Source: JAQTNA01 sp043743785
Lineage (GTDB): Bacteria > Pseudomonadota > Gammaproteobacteria > Burkholderiales > Rhodocyclaceae
NCBI GenBank assembly: GCA_043743785.1
Contig: JAYTVW010000015.1
Span: 47,821 to 111,820 of the forward strand
Length of the DNA: 64,000 nucleotides
Reading direction: 5' to 3'
The notes beneath the pieces are model-generated. The model was not told the DNA's origin. It made no database searches and was given only the letters and a program-made list of their open reading frames with translations. Below are positions 35,131-42,256 of this stretch, piece after piece; the stretch's first letter is position 1, and every line of letters starts with the position of its first letter. A program made the translations under genes and the position numbers.

Positions 35131-35471
35131 ATCCCGTCCTCTCCACCGTCGGTCTCCTGGTCTGCAGCAATGTGTTCATGACCTTCGCCTGGTATGGGCA
35201 CCTGAAGGAACTCAACAACAAGCCCTGGCTTGTGGCTGCACTGGTGAGTTGGGGCATCGCCCTGTTCGAGTACCTGCTGCAGGTGCCGGCGAATCGCATC
35301 GGCTTCGCGGTGCTGAACGTGGGCCAGTTGAAGGTGATCCAGGAAGTCATCACCCTGACCTTGTTCGTGCCCTTCGCCTATTTCTACATGAAGGAGCCCC
35401 TGAAACTGGACTATTTGTGGGCCGGCCTGTGCCTGGTCGGCGCAGCCTATTTCATGTTCAGGGGGCGCTAG
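35127..35471 (+). CDS. DMT-superfamily DUF486 membrane protein
   Basis: The 114-residue protein has four hydrophobic helices and matches the DUF486 family of small multidrug-resistance-like proteins (motifs TFAWYGHLKE, SWGIALFEYLLQVPANR and QLKVIQEVITLTLF). Transport substrate is unknown. The ATG at 35127 overlaps the upstream stop (ATGA), making it the third member of a tightly coupled operon with the kinase and c-di-GMP genes. An upstream in-frame ATG at 35022 lies inside the neighbouring gene and is unlikely. Confidence 0.88.
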   Translation: MNPVLSTVGLLVCSNVFMTFAWYGHLKELNNKPWLVAALVSWGIALFEYLLQVPANRIGFAVLNVGQLKVIQEVITLTLFVPFAYFYMKEPLKLDYLWAGLCLVGAAYFMFRGR

Positions 35472-35591
35472 ATTCCACACGCCGTCGCCGGCCGCACTAG
35501 TCGTAGCGGAGCGCCAAACGCAGGTCAGCGTGCGTAGCAAGCTGAAAAGTGTGTCTTTGCACCCCTGTCGGCAAATCGCCGAAAGCCATCA

Positions 35592-35820
35592 AACGCCGAC
35601 GAAGGGATTCACCAGCCGCAAGCGGTCTTCAACAACTTGGCTGTGCTGCATGTCCTCCGAGTAAAGGGTGTCGCAGCCCGCATCCAGCGCGGCGGCAACG
35701 ATCAGGCTGTCATCAGGCTGTCCCAGTAGCTGAAGGAATGGGCTCACCTCAATTGTCCGGCAAGGATGAACGTGCTTTCCGCGTCGGTCGCCACAAGGCA
35801 TGTCTGGAACAGGTCAGAGA
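35592..35820 (-). pseudogene. Remnant of a PIN-domain (VapC-like) gene with stop and frameshift
   Basis: The C-terminal PIN sequence is clear: LIVAAALDAGCDTLYSEDMQ, then HSQVVEDRLRLVNPF. Upstream, FSYWDSL continues it in another frame because the 11-bp word atcaggctgtc is duplicated in tandem at 35701-35722. Reading further upstream meets an in-frame TGA (35744-35746), beyond which only about 25 plausible residues remain (LVATDAEST...). The N-terminal half with the first catalytic Asp is absent, and repeat fragments abut the break. No antitoxin gene is visible. The surrounding 35472-36030 stretch contains no intact gene. Confidence 0.8.
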
Positions 35821-35857
35821 TCATAGCCACAGGATTTGCGCTTTCGGTGCGGATCGT

Positions 35858-35890
35858 CGCCGTGGGGCCAGCTTCAGCCGGCCGGTGCTG
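35858..35890. repeat. Degraded half of a family E palindrome
   Basis: The sequence gtggggccagcttcagccgg resembles the left arms at 28848 and 50318. The matching right arm is missing. Confidence 0.5.
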
Positions 35891-35921
35891 TGAAGAATGA
35901 ATTGGTGGGGATGGTGGAAAT

Positions 35922-36005
35922 GGCGGGTTGAAACCCGCCCTACAGCCCGCCCTACACGTCGGAGAAGGGCGACATCCGTAGATCAGCTTGCGCAGCAAGC
36001 TGACA
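35922..36005. repeat. Fragments of family C and related palindromes
   Basis: ggcgggtt-ga-aacccgcc forms an 8-bp hairpin, followed by agcccgccctac words (35922-35956). The fragment ccgtagatcagcttgcgcagcaagctgac (35977-36005 region) contains agcttgcgcagcaagct. These look like broken pieces of the taggtcgggtt and cgtaggtcag families. Confidence 0.55.
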
Positions 36006-36030
36006 AACCCCGCAAAAGCCTGGAGTTGGC

Positions 36031-36240
36031 TCAGCCCGCCAACAGCCGGAGATAGCTCTTGGTCAGTTGCTGCGCCCGGTCCTTCTTCCACACGCCGTCG
36101 CCAGCCACGCTATCCCGCTCGCCCTTGCCGTTGGTGTTGCCTTCGATGGTGTGGATGCTGCCCGTTATGGCCTTCTGGTCCGCCGCCACGATGCCGATGT
36201 GGGAAAAATCGAAGACCACGAAGTCCCCGGCCCGGGCGTA
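36031..36240 (-). pseudogene. C-terminal remnant of a CHAP-domain amidase
   Basis: The last 65 or so codons match the end of bacterial CHAP (NlpC/P60-like) peptidoglycan amidase domains: RAGDFVVFDFSHIGIVAADQ, then SIHTIEGNTNGKGERDSVAG and GVWKKDR. The N-terminal part of the domain with the catalytic Cys is missing; upstream codons in the same frame (to 36462) look random. It sits beside the PIN remnant in a degenerate region. Translation is unlikely to give an active enzyme. Confidence 0.6.
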
Positions 36241-36444
36241 GGGTGCAATAACCACCATGACACTTGATTTGCCAGCCCTGAACATGAAAAATGCCTGTGC
36301 TTGGCGGTTGCGACCGAAGTTAGAGGCACACCCAGGGGTGGGGTGCTTGGCGGAGGGGTGGCTTGTCGAGTGGCTCTTTGATATGGCCATCGTGCCTTGC
36401 CTGGGCTGCGATGGTTTTTTGCGCTCAAGCACACCGGATTTTTC

Positions 36445-36575
36445 ACGGTAAGCGCAGCGCATTGCACCGTACCCGTTTCGCTCCGAGGAATAGTGGCGGT
36501 AGGCGTGGCGCAGCGTAACCCGGCATTGCCAGGCGTAGTGTCAGGTTAAAACCCGACCTACAGGGCGGTTCCGCC
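36445..36575. repeat. Partial family D and family C repeat copies
   Basis: taagcgcagcgcattgcacc (about 36450-36470) resembles one arm of the family D element at 57984-58054. The stretch ggttaaaacccgacctac (about 36544-36562) is one arm of the family C type and overlaps the 3' end of the adjacent glycosyltransferase gene. Confidence 0.5.
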
Positions 36576-37688
36576 CATTTCCCGCAGGACATCTTCAAAG
36601 CGTTCCACCACGCCGGACCAGCCGTGGGCCAAGGCGGTGACGCGGGCCTGCTTCCCCAGGTCCGTGGTGTCACGGCCGGCCAGTTCCGTGGCGGCCAGAA
36701 CGAAGGCGGGGGCGTCGCCCGGCGGCACGGTGAGGCCATTTGCATGATCCTTGATGAGATCCGCTGCCGCAGCGCTGCGGTAGGCGAGCACCGCCAGGCC
36801 GCTGGCCATGGCTTCCGCCACGACGTTGCCGTAGGTTTCCGTCAGGCTGGGAAAGAGGAACAGGTCAGCGCTGGCATAGTGACTCGCCAGGTCTTCGCCG
36901 ATGCGGGGGCCGGCGAAATGCTGCTCCGGGTGGGCCGCCTGCAGGCGTGCCCGGGCCGGGCCGTCGCCGACCCAGATCATTCTTGCTCCGGGCTGACGGG
37001 CCTGGATGGCGGCGAAGGCTTGCTCTGCCAGCGCCAGGTTCTTTTCCGGTGCCAGCCGGCCCACGTAGAGGCAGAGCGGGCCGGCTCCGGCTCCCCGCCA
37101 TTGTTGGCGCAAGGCCTGCTGGCGGCGCGCCGGATTGAAGAGTTCCGTGTCCACCCCGCGCCCCACCAGGCGCACGCCGGGCACGCCCTCTCCCGCCAGG
37201 GTGGCGGCCAGAGCCGCCGTGGGCACCAGGGTCGCCAGGGTGCGGCGGTGAAAGCTCCGCATGTAGGCGGAGAGGGCGGGACGCAGCCAGCCGGCGCCGT
37301 AGTGGGTGCTATAGGAGTCGAAATTGGTATGAAAGCCTGATGTGACCGGGATGCCCAGGCGCCGCGCGGCGGATACCGCCGACCAGCCCAGGGGGCCTTC
37401 CGTGACTACGTGTACCACCTGGGGCCGCTCCTTCTTCCAGCGTGCCATCAACACCCCAGCGGCCGGCAGACCCATGCGCAGGCCCTTGTAGCCGGGCAGG
37501 GGCAGGCCGCGCAGGGCCAGGTCATATCCTTTGCCCTGTTCCCCGGCATGCTGGCGGGGGCGCACCAGATCCACCCGGTGTCCCCGGCCCCGCAGCCCGG
37601 TCACCAGCCGCCCCACGGTCATGGCCACGCCGTTGATCTCCGGCGGATAGGTTTCGGTGACGATGCAGACGTGCAGGTGACTAGTCAT
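36558..37688 (-). CDS. GT4 glycosyltransferase (probable lipid glycosyltransferase)
   Basis: The 376-residue GT-B enzyme of the GT4 family has the N-terminal ETYPPEINGVAMTVGRL acceptor-side motif, the GVDTELFNPARR linker, and the C-terminal nucleotide-sugar motif FPSLTETYGNVVAEAMASG with the conserved Glu pair. GT4 enzymes with this N terminus include diacylglycerol and phosphatidylinositol glycosyltransferases (alpha-mannosyl/glucosyl). It lies downstream of dgkA across a family A element. The ATG at 37688 has GGAG eight bases upstream; an ATG at 37706 is possible. Sugar and acceptor are inferred from context. Confidence 0.82.
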   Translation of the reverse strand: MTSHLHVCIVTETYPPEINGVAMTVGRLVTGLRGRGHRVDLVRPRQHAGEQGKGYDLALRGLPLPGYKGLRMGLPAAGVLMARWKKERPQVVHVVTEGPLGWSAVSAARRLGIPVTSGFHTNFDSYSTHYGAGWLRPALSAYMRSFHRRTLATLVPTAALAATLAGEGVPGVRLVGRGVDTELFNPARRQQALRQQWRGAGAGPLCLYVGRLAPEKNLALAEQAFAAIQARQPGARMIWVGDGPARARLQAAHPEQHFAGPRIGEDLASHYASADLFLFPSLTETYGNVVAEAMASGLAVLAYRSAAAADLIKDHANGLTVPPGDAPAFVLAATELAGRDTTDLGKQARVTALAHGWSGVVERFEDVLREMGGTAL

Positions 37689-37708
37689 GGTCAGGAACTC
37701 CAACATAA

Positions 37709-37844
37709 GAGCGAAACGCCGAGCCGCCGAGACGCAGAGGAAATCAAGAACTTGATGGCGGAATCGGCTTCACCTGTTTGGTGAGGCAGCGATTGCAGCG
37801 AAGTCTTTGTTTTCTCGGCGCCTCTGCGCCTCGGCGTTTCAAAT
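37709..37844. repeat. Family A fold-back element between dgkA and GT4 gene
   Basis: Left arm gagcgaaacgccgagccgcc plus gagacgcagagg (37709-37740); right arm tttctcggcgcctctgcgcc plus tcggcgtttc (37811-37840). Arms are built of ggcgc/cag/gag words and enclose about 65 bases. It begins 15 bp from the dgkA stop and reaches the start of the glycosyltransferase gene. Confidence 0.85.
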
Positions 37845-37858
37845 AGCTTCTGCAAAGA

Positions 37859-38335
37859 TCACCGTCCCGTCAGCACGCAGGCCCAGACGAGGATGACGTT
37901 GATGAGGGCGATGAGGACGGCGGCGCTGCCGATGTCTTTGGCCCGCTTGGAGAGGCGGTGGTCTTCCAGGGAGACCCGGTCCACCGTCGCCTCAATGGCG
38001 GAATTCACCAGTTCCACGATGAGCACCAAGAGCACGCTGCCCGTCATGAGGGCGCGGCCGACCCCGGAGTTCTCAAGAAAGAAGGCCAGGGGCAGGAGCA
38101 GGGCCGCCAGCATGACTTCCTGGCGGAAGGCGTCCTCGCAACGGAAGGCGGCCGAGAGGCCATCCATCGAGTAGAACAGGGCGTTGAAAACGCGCCTCAG
38201 GCCGGTTTTGCCTTTGTAGGGCGATTCCGAGGAAGCCGCGCAGCGGCTCTCGACGCTCCCCTCGCCCACTTCCGGGAGAGGGGGCGGGGGTGAGGGAAAG
38301 CAGGCATGGCTGTCTTTTTTAGGTGTATCTCTCAT
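37859..38335 (-). CDS. dgkA: Diacylglycerol kinase with repeat-derived N-terminal extension
   Basis: The family core (from about residue 39, SPYKGKTGLRRVFNALFYSM) has the EDAFRQE and ELVNSAIEATVDRVS motifs of the three-helix inner-membrane DgkA, which phosphorylates diacylglycerol to phosphatidate. The 158-residue reading frame is about 40 longer than usual. The ATG at 38335 overlaps the upstream glycosyltransferase by 17 bases. Residues about 13-39 (FPSPPPPLPEVGEGSVESRC and on) are encoded by a family F repeat at 38232-38300. A GTG at 38269 is an alternative start inside the repeat. Confidence 0.88.
   Translation of the reverse strand: MRDTPKKDSHACFPSPPPPLPEVGEGSVESRCAASSESPYKGKTGLRRVFNALFYSMDGLSAAFRCEDAFRQEVMLAALLLPLAFFLENSGVGRALMTGSVLLVLIVELVNSAIEATVDRVSLEDHRLSKRAKDIGSAAVLIALINVILVWACVLTGR
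38232..38300. repeat. Family F palindrome inside the 5' part of dgkA
   Basis: The motif gccgcgcagcggctctcgac followed by gctcccctcgccc-acttcc-gggagaggggg and gggtgaggg matches the family F copy at 657-727. Here it lies within the open reading frame of dgkA without creating a stop codon. Confidence 0.75.
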
Positions 38336-39518
38336 TGCATGCCTGCTTCCATGGGCGGGTGTCGGTAACGAGTTGTTGGTAAAGGCGGGCGAGGCGGCCG
38401 GCCATGGCCTGATCCGACCAGGTGGCGGCGTATTCCCGGGCTTCCACGGCCAGGCGTTTCTTGCGCTCCGGATCGTCCAGCAGGGACGTCAGGGCCGCGG
38501 CGAAATCCTGCGGGTTGGCAGCAGGTACGACGCAGCCCCGGCCCGGGCCCAGGATGTCCTTGGTACCCATTTCCGCCAGGGCCACCACGGGCAGTCCCAT
38601 GGCCATGGCTTCCAGCAGTACCAGCCCCTGGGTCTCGGTGCGGGAGGCGAAGACGAAGGCGTCCGCCGCCGCGTAGCAATCCTGCAATTCGCTGCTGCGA
38701 TCCAGGTAGCCGAGAAAGCGCACCTGCTTTTCAAGGCCGAGGCGCCGGCTTTCCTGTTGCAGGGCGGCCAGGGCGGGACCCGCGCCGGTGACGAGCAAGA
38801 GCAGATCCGGACGTCGGCTACGGGCCTCAACCAAGGCCGCCAGCAGGAAGTCGATATTCTTCTCGAAGGCCACACGGCCGACGAAGAGGGCCACGGGCTG
38901 TTCCAGGGGGATGCCGTGGGCGCGGCGAAAACGGGCGCCGTCGCCGCTGGCGAAGCGCGCCAGGGGGATGCCGGTGGGCAGCACATGCAGGGGCGTGGTC
39001 ACGCCGTAGGCGGTAAGGCGTTCCCGCATGGCGGAAGAGGGCACGACCACGCCGTCCAGGGCGTTGCACTGGCTGCGGGAAATCTGCCGCGCCAGGCCCT
39101 TCAGCCAGGAGCCGGGCAGGAAGGGAGCATAGTGGTGCAGGTATTCCTCGAAGAAGGTGTGATAGGTGCAGATCACCGGCAGGCCCAGGGCCCGGGCCGC
39201 CTTGGTCCCGGCGTAGTGGGCCATGAAGGGGGTCTGGATGTGGATCAGGTCACAATCCTGGGCCGCCTCCCGCACCGCCTGATGCATGGCCTTCCAGCCC
39301 ACGATGCGGTCCTCCGGGTCCCGCGGCACGGGCCTGCCCGCCACGCGGATGACGCCGGCTTCGTCCGCCTCGTCGCCGTAGCGCGGCACCACCAATTTCA
39401 CCGCCACGCCTGAGTCTGGCAGGCATTGGCGAAAGGTGTCGATGGAGGTGGATACCCCGTTCACCCGGGGGAAATACACATCGGAAACCATGAGGATGGA
39501 GAACTTAGCCACGGGCAT
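38319..39518 (-). CDS. GT4 glycosyltransferase next to PlcP-like gene
   Basis: The 399-residue GT-B enzyme has the N-terminal SDVYFPRVNGVSTSIDTFRQ motif typical of 1,2-diacylglycerol 3-glycosyltransferases and relatives. It also has an ALFVGRVAFEKNIDFLLAAL motif and the C-terminal SRTETQGLVLLEAMAMGLP sugar-nucleotide site. It overlaps plcP by 14 bases upstream and dgkA by 17 bases downstream, so the three are translationally coupled. By analogy with rhizobial plcP-agt pairs it may add glucose or another sugar to diacylglycerol released by PlcP; this is inference. Confidence 0.85.
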   Translation of the reverse strand: MPVAKFSILMVSDVYFPRVNGVSTSIDTFRQCLPDSGVAVKLVVPRYGDEADEAGVIRVAGRPVPRDPEDRIVGWKAMHQAVREAAQDCDLIHIQTPFMAHYAGTKAARALGLPVICTYHTFFEEYLHHYAPFLPGSWLKGLARQISRSQCNALDGVVVPSSAMRERLTAYGVTTPLHVLPTGIPLARFASGDGARFRRAHGIPLEQPVALFVGRVAFEKNIDFLLAALVEARSRRPDLLLLVTGAGPALAALQQESRRLGLEKQVRFLGYLDRSSELQDCYAAADAFVFASRTETQGLVLLEAMAMGLPVVALAEMGTKDILGPGRGCVVPAANPQDFAAALTSLLDDPERKKRLAVEAREYAATWSDQAMAGRLARLYQQLVTDTRPWKQACNERYT

Positions 39519-40323
39519 TCTCCTTGGCGGAAAAAGCCGTCAGAAGGAGGGGGGGGGCTGCCTCAGGGACTGCGTTCGGCGCGCCGTGCCAGGTCACTAC
39601 CTCCAGGCGCCCGTTCAGGTGTTCGACGATGGCCGTGCAGGAATCCACCCAGTCGCCGCAGTTTGCATAAGTCACGCCGTCGATCTCCTTCAGTACGGCC
39701 CAGTGGATGTGGCCGCAGATGACGCCGTCGAAGTTCCGGCTGCGGGCGTGCCGCGCCACCGAGTCTTCGAAGTCGAATATGAATTCCAGGGCCTTCTTGA
39801 TCTTGCGCTTGGCATAGCCCGCGAGGGACCAGTGACCCGCCAGGCCCAGGCGCCGACGCAGCCAGGAGAGGTAGATGTTGATGCGTACCAGCAGGTTGTA
39901 GGACACGTCCCCGAGCACCGCCACCCAGCGATGGTGGCGCGTTACCTGGTCGAATTCATCGCCGTGCACCAGCAGGAAGCGGCGCCCATCCGCCGTTTCA
40001 TGCACCCATTCCGCGGCAACCTGCACGTCGCCGAAGGCGATGCCGGCGTATTCCCGCAGGACCTCGTCATGGTTGCCGGGGATGAACACCACCTGCTCGC
40101 CGTGGCGGGCGCGGCGCAGCAGTTTCTGGATCACGGTGTTCTGGGCGGCGCTCCAGTGGATGCCGCGGGACATGGCCCAGAAATCCACGATGTCGCCGAT
40201 GAGGTAGAGGTGTTCGGCCTCATGGGCCTTGAGAAAATCCAGCAGGCGCTCGGCCTGGCAGGCTCGTGTGCCCAGGTGGATGTCGGAGAGGAAGATTGCC
40301 CGTACGCGCGTCATGCCAGCCAT
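39505..40323 (-). CDS. PlcP-like metallophosphoesterase (UDP-2,3-diacylglucosamine hydrolase family)
   Basis: The 272-residue calcineurin-like phosphoesterase has the full metal-ligand set: Asp14 and His16 (SDIHLGTR), Asp44 (GDIVDF), Asn85-His86 (GNHDE), His120 (VHGDEFD) and His205/His207 (GHIH). Length, the RACQAERLLDFL segment and the ALEFIFDFE helix match PlcP-type phospholipase C of Sinorhizobium rather than LpxH of about 240 residues. PlcP removes the phospho-headgroup from phospholipids, leaving diacylglycerol, under phosphate limitation. An LpxH-like lipid A role is the alternative. ATGs at 40323 or 40314 are both possible. Confidence 0.82.
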   Translation of the reverse strand: MAGMTRVRAIFLSDIHLGTRACQAERLLDFLKAHEAEHLYLIGDIVDFWAMSRGIHWSAAQNTVIQKLLRRARHGEQVVFIPGNHDEVLREYAGIAFGDVQVAAEWVHETADGRRFLLVHGDEFDQVTRHHRWVAVLGDVSYNLLVRINIYLSWLRRRLGLAGHWSLAGYAKRKIKKALEFIFDFEDSVARHARSRNFDGVICGHIHWAVLKEIDGVTYANCGDWVDSCTAIVEHLNGRLEVVTWHGAPNAVPEAAPPLLLTAFSAKENARG

Positions 40324-40396
40324 GCTGCCGTCTGGCTGTGACGGTGGCGTGGCGGGAATGTGTCAGTTCGGCGTCAGGCGGCAGGGCGTTCTATTT

Positions 40397-40511
40397 GGAA
40401 ACGCCGAGGCGCCGAGGCGCGGAGAAAACCAAAAGGGCTGAGTTGGGAAGTGCGACGTGCGCCCAACGGCCTGATTGGTTTTCCTTGGCGTCTCGGCGCC
40501 TCGGCGTTGAA
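40397..40511. repeat. Family A fold-back element between DUF2934 gene and plcP
   Basis: Left arm ggaaacgccgaggcgccgag plus gcgcggagaaaacc (40397-40430); right arm ggttttccttggcgtctcgg plus cgcctcggcgttgaa (40477-40511). The loop contains a smaller gttggg...cccaac hairpin. The element starts 18 bp after the DUF2934 stop. Confidence 0.85.
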
Positions 40512-40529
40512 TATTGCTTTTCTACAGGG

Positions 40530-40850
40530 TCAAGCGGTCTTGCCGTCCACTTCCGCTTCGGCCTGGTACCAGTCGTCGCTGGGGTTGCCGGGGGCGAAGC
40601 CGCGTTTTTCGGCGATGTAGTAGGCCGCTTCGGCAACTTGCCGGTAGCGCTCTTCCGGGGTGAGGGCTGGTAGGGCTGCGGCGACCGGCTCGGCCGTGGG
40701 CTTTTTGGCACGTTTCGCGGCCGGGGCTTCGGTTGCGGCAATGACGGGCGTTTCAGCCTTGGCCTTGGTGGCGCGGGGCTTTTTCGCCGGGGCGGAGGTT
40801 GCTGCGGGAAGGGTTTCGGCCTCGACGGCCTTGGGCTTGCGTGTTGCCAT
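40530..40850 (-). CDS. DUF2934-domain protein with Lys/Ala-rich N terminus
   Basis: The 106-residue protein has a basic, low-complexity N-terminal half (ATRKPKAVEAETLPAATSAP; AKKPRATKAKAE) and a C-terminal DUF2934 motif (EERYRQVAEAAYYIAEKRGF, then DDWYQAEAEV). DUF2934 is a short helical motif of unknown function, often near polysaccharide and stress genes; the basic tail resembles histone-like DNA- or RNA-binding tails. The ATG at 40850 has GGAGAA seven bases upstream and is preferred over 40967. Confidence 0.82.
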   Translation of the reverse strand: MATRKPKAVEAETLPAATSAPAKKPRATKAKAETPVIAATEAPAAKRAKKPTAEPVAAALPALTPEERYRQVAEAAYYIAEKRGFAPGNPSDDWYQAEAEVDGKTA

Positions 40851-41004
40851 GGTGATTCTCCGGGTTAGGGTTTTGGTATCTCGTGTTGGTCGGTTGAGCC
40901 ATGGCCTTAAGCTTCCCTTGATGCCATGTGAGGGTTCCCCGACCACTCGTTTTGCGGAAAATACCACAGAAACCCATCTGGCAACATGGGGATGGGCGGA
41001 AGAT

Positions 41005-41958
41005 TTATGCCGAAAGAGCGTTGGCGATGGCCAGGGCGCCCAGGAGGCCCAGGCGTTCTTCTGTCACCACATGCACCGGCATGGCGGCGGCCAGGTGCTC
41101 GTGGCAGCCCTTGGCATTGAAGGCTGAAAGGAAGCCGGCGGCTTCGAACAGGGGCTGCAGCTTGGGGGCAATGCCGCCGCAGAGAAACACGCCGCCTCTC
41201 GCCAGCAGCATCAGGGCCAGGTCTCCGGCGAAGGCCCCGTAGCAGCGCAGGAACAGGTCGCAGCTGGCGAGGGCCAGGGTATCTTCTTCTAGCGCCTGGG
41301 CGGATATGCGGGCCGGTTCGGCCAGGACCTTGCCGCCCCCCAGGTAGCGATGGATGCGCGAAAGGCCATTGCCGGAAACCACGGTCTCCGCCGTGACCCG
41401 TCCCTGGTCCGCCCACAGGTGGCGCCACAGGCCGGCCTGTTCTTCGTCCGTGGGGGCGAAGCCCATGTGGCCACCTTCGCCGGGCACCACCGTGTAGCGC
41501 GCACCCTGCCAGATCAGGGACGCCACCCCCAGGCCCGTGCCGGCCCCCAGTACCACCTTGGGCGCCTGTGCCAGCGGTTCCCCGGCCTGCAGGGTGAGGA
41601 ACTGCTGGGGCACCAGCCCCGGAATGGCGCTGGCGGTGGCCTCGAAATCATTCGCCAGGCGTACGCTGCCGATGCCGTGGCCGGTGGCGATGGCGGCGCC
41701 GTCCATGTGCCAAGGCAGGTAGGTGAGTTTCGCCCGGTTGCCGTCCACCGGTCCCGCCACGCCGAAACAGGCGGCACGAATGGGGGCCGTATGGCCGGCT
41801 GCACGGGCCTCCTTCAGAAAGGCCTCCAGCACACTGTCGAAGTCTGGGGATGCGCTGCTGGCAAAGCGGCGCTCCAGCAGAATATTTCCGGCTGCGTCCG
41901 CCAGGGCCAGCAGGGTCTTGGTGCCGCCGATGTCGCCGCCGAGGGTCAGGGTTTGCAT
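41005..41958 (-). CDS. glk: Glucokinase
   Basis: This cytosolic enzyme phosphorylates glucose with ATP, converting free glucose from glycogen or GH57 hydrolysis to glucose-6-phosphate. The 317-residue protein has the N-terminal phosphate-binding LGGDIGGTKTLLALAD, the sugar-site LANDFEATA and the adenosine-site LGAGTGLGVASL. These define the bacterial Glk family (ROK-independent type, E. coli-like). The ATG at 41958 is used; an in-frame ATG at 42078 would run through unrelated sequence. The 298-bp gap upstream holds a family A element with a 17-G run. Confidence 0.94.
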   Translation of the reverse strand: MQTLTLGGDIGGTKTLLALADAAGNILLERRFASSASPDFDSVLEAFLKEARAAGHTAPIRAACFGVAGPVDGNRAKLTYLPWHMDGAAIATGHGIGSVRLANDFEATASAIPGLVPQQFLTLQAGEPLAQAPKVVLGAGTGLGVASLIWQGARYTVVPGEGGHMGFAPTDEEQAGLWRHLWADQGRVTAETVVSGNGLSRIHRYLGGGKVLAEPARISAQALEEDTLALASCDLFLRCYGAFAGDLALMLLARGGVFLCGGIAPKLQPLFEAAGFLSAFNAKGCHEHLAAAMPVHVVTEERLGLLGALAIANALSA

Positions 41959-42087
41959 CTCGGGTTCATTTCCATAAAGGGTATGGCTCAGAGCTTGTGA
42001 AATATTCAAAATCCGCCGAAATAGCTCGCTGGCCCAAAGAAAAAAGCTCGAGGCTCGAAGGGCGGATTGAGTCCCCAAAAAACGTTA

Positions 42088-42230
42088 TTGAACCGCAGAG
42101 GCGCAGAGGCGCAGAAAATTCAAGGGCTTGAGAGAGTGCTGAATTCAAAGCCGACTGTAATCCTGAGCGGGGGGGGGGGGGGGGGCAGGCTTGGCTTTCC
42201 TCTGCGCCTCGGCGCCTCTGCGGTTCAAAT
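42088..42230. repeat. Family A fold-back element between nemA-like gene and glk
   Basis: Left arm ttgaaccgcagaggcgcaga plus ggcgcagaaaa (42088-42118); right arm tttcctctgcgcctcggcgc plus ctctgcggttcaaat (42196-42230). The loop of about 77 bases carries an uninterrupted run of 17 G (42169-42185). Related full copies are at 37709, 40397, 44351 and 63724. Confidence 0.88.
42169..42185. repeat. Homopolymer run of 17 G
   Basis: Seventeen consecutive G residues lie in the loop of a family A element. Such a run is prone to slippage, can form G-quadruplex structure, and is also a frequent source of sequencing length error. Confidence 0.9.
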
Positions 42231-42256
42231 TATTTTTTAAATTATTTCACAGCCTC

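Noticed and set aside
36241..36462. N-terminal part of the 143-codon frame ending in the CHAP remnant
   Set aside because: The codons before RAGDFVVFDF show no CHAP similarity, lack the catalytic Cys region and look like random translation.
40361..40376. Pho box upstream of plcP-like gene
   Set aside because: Two TGTCA/CGTCA words have the right 11-bp period but lie on the opposite strand and only partly match; kept as a weak hint in the lipid-remodelling finding, not listed as a site.
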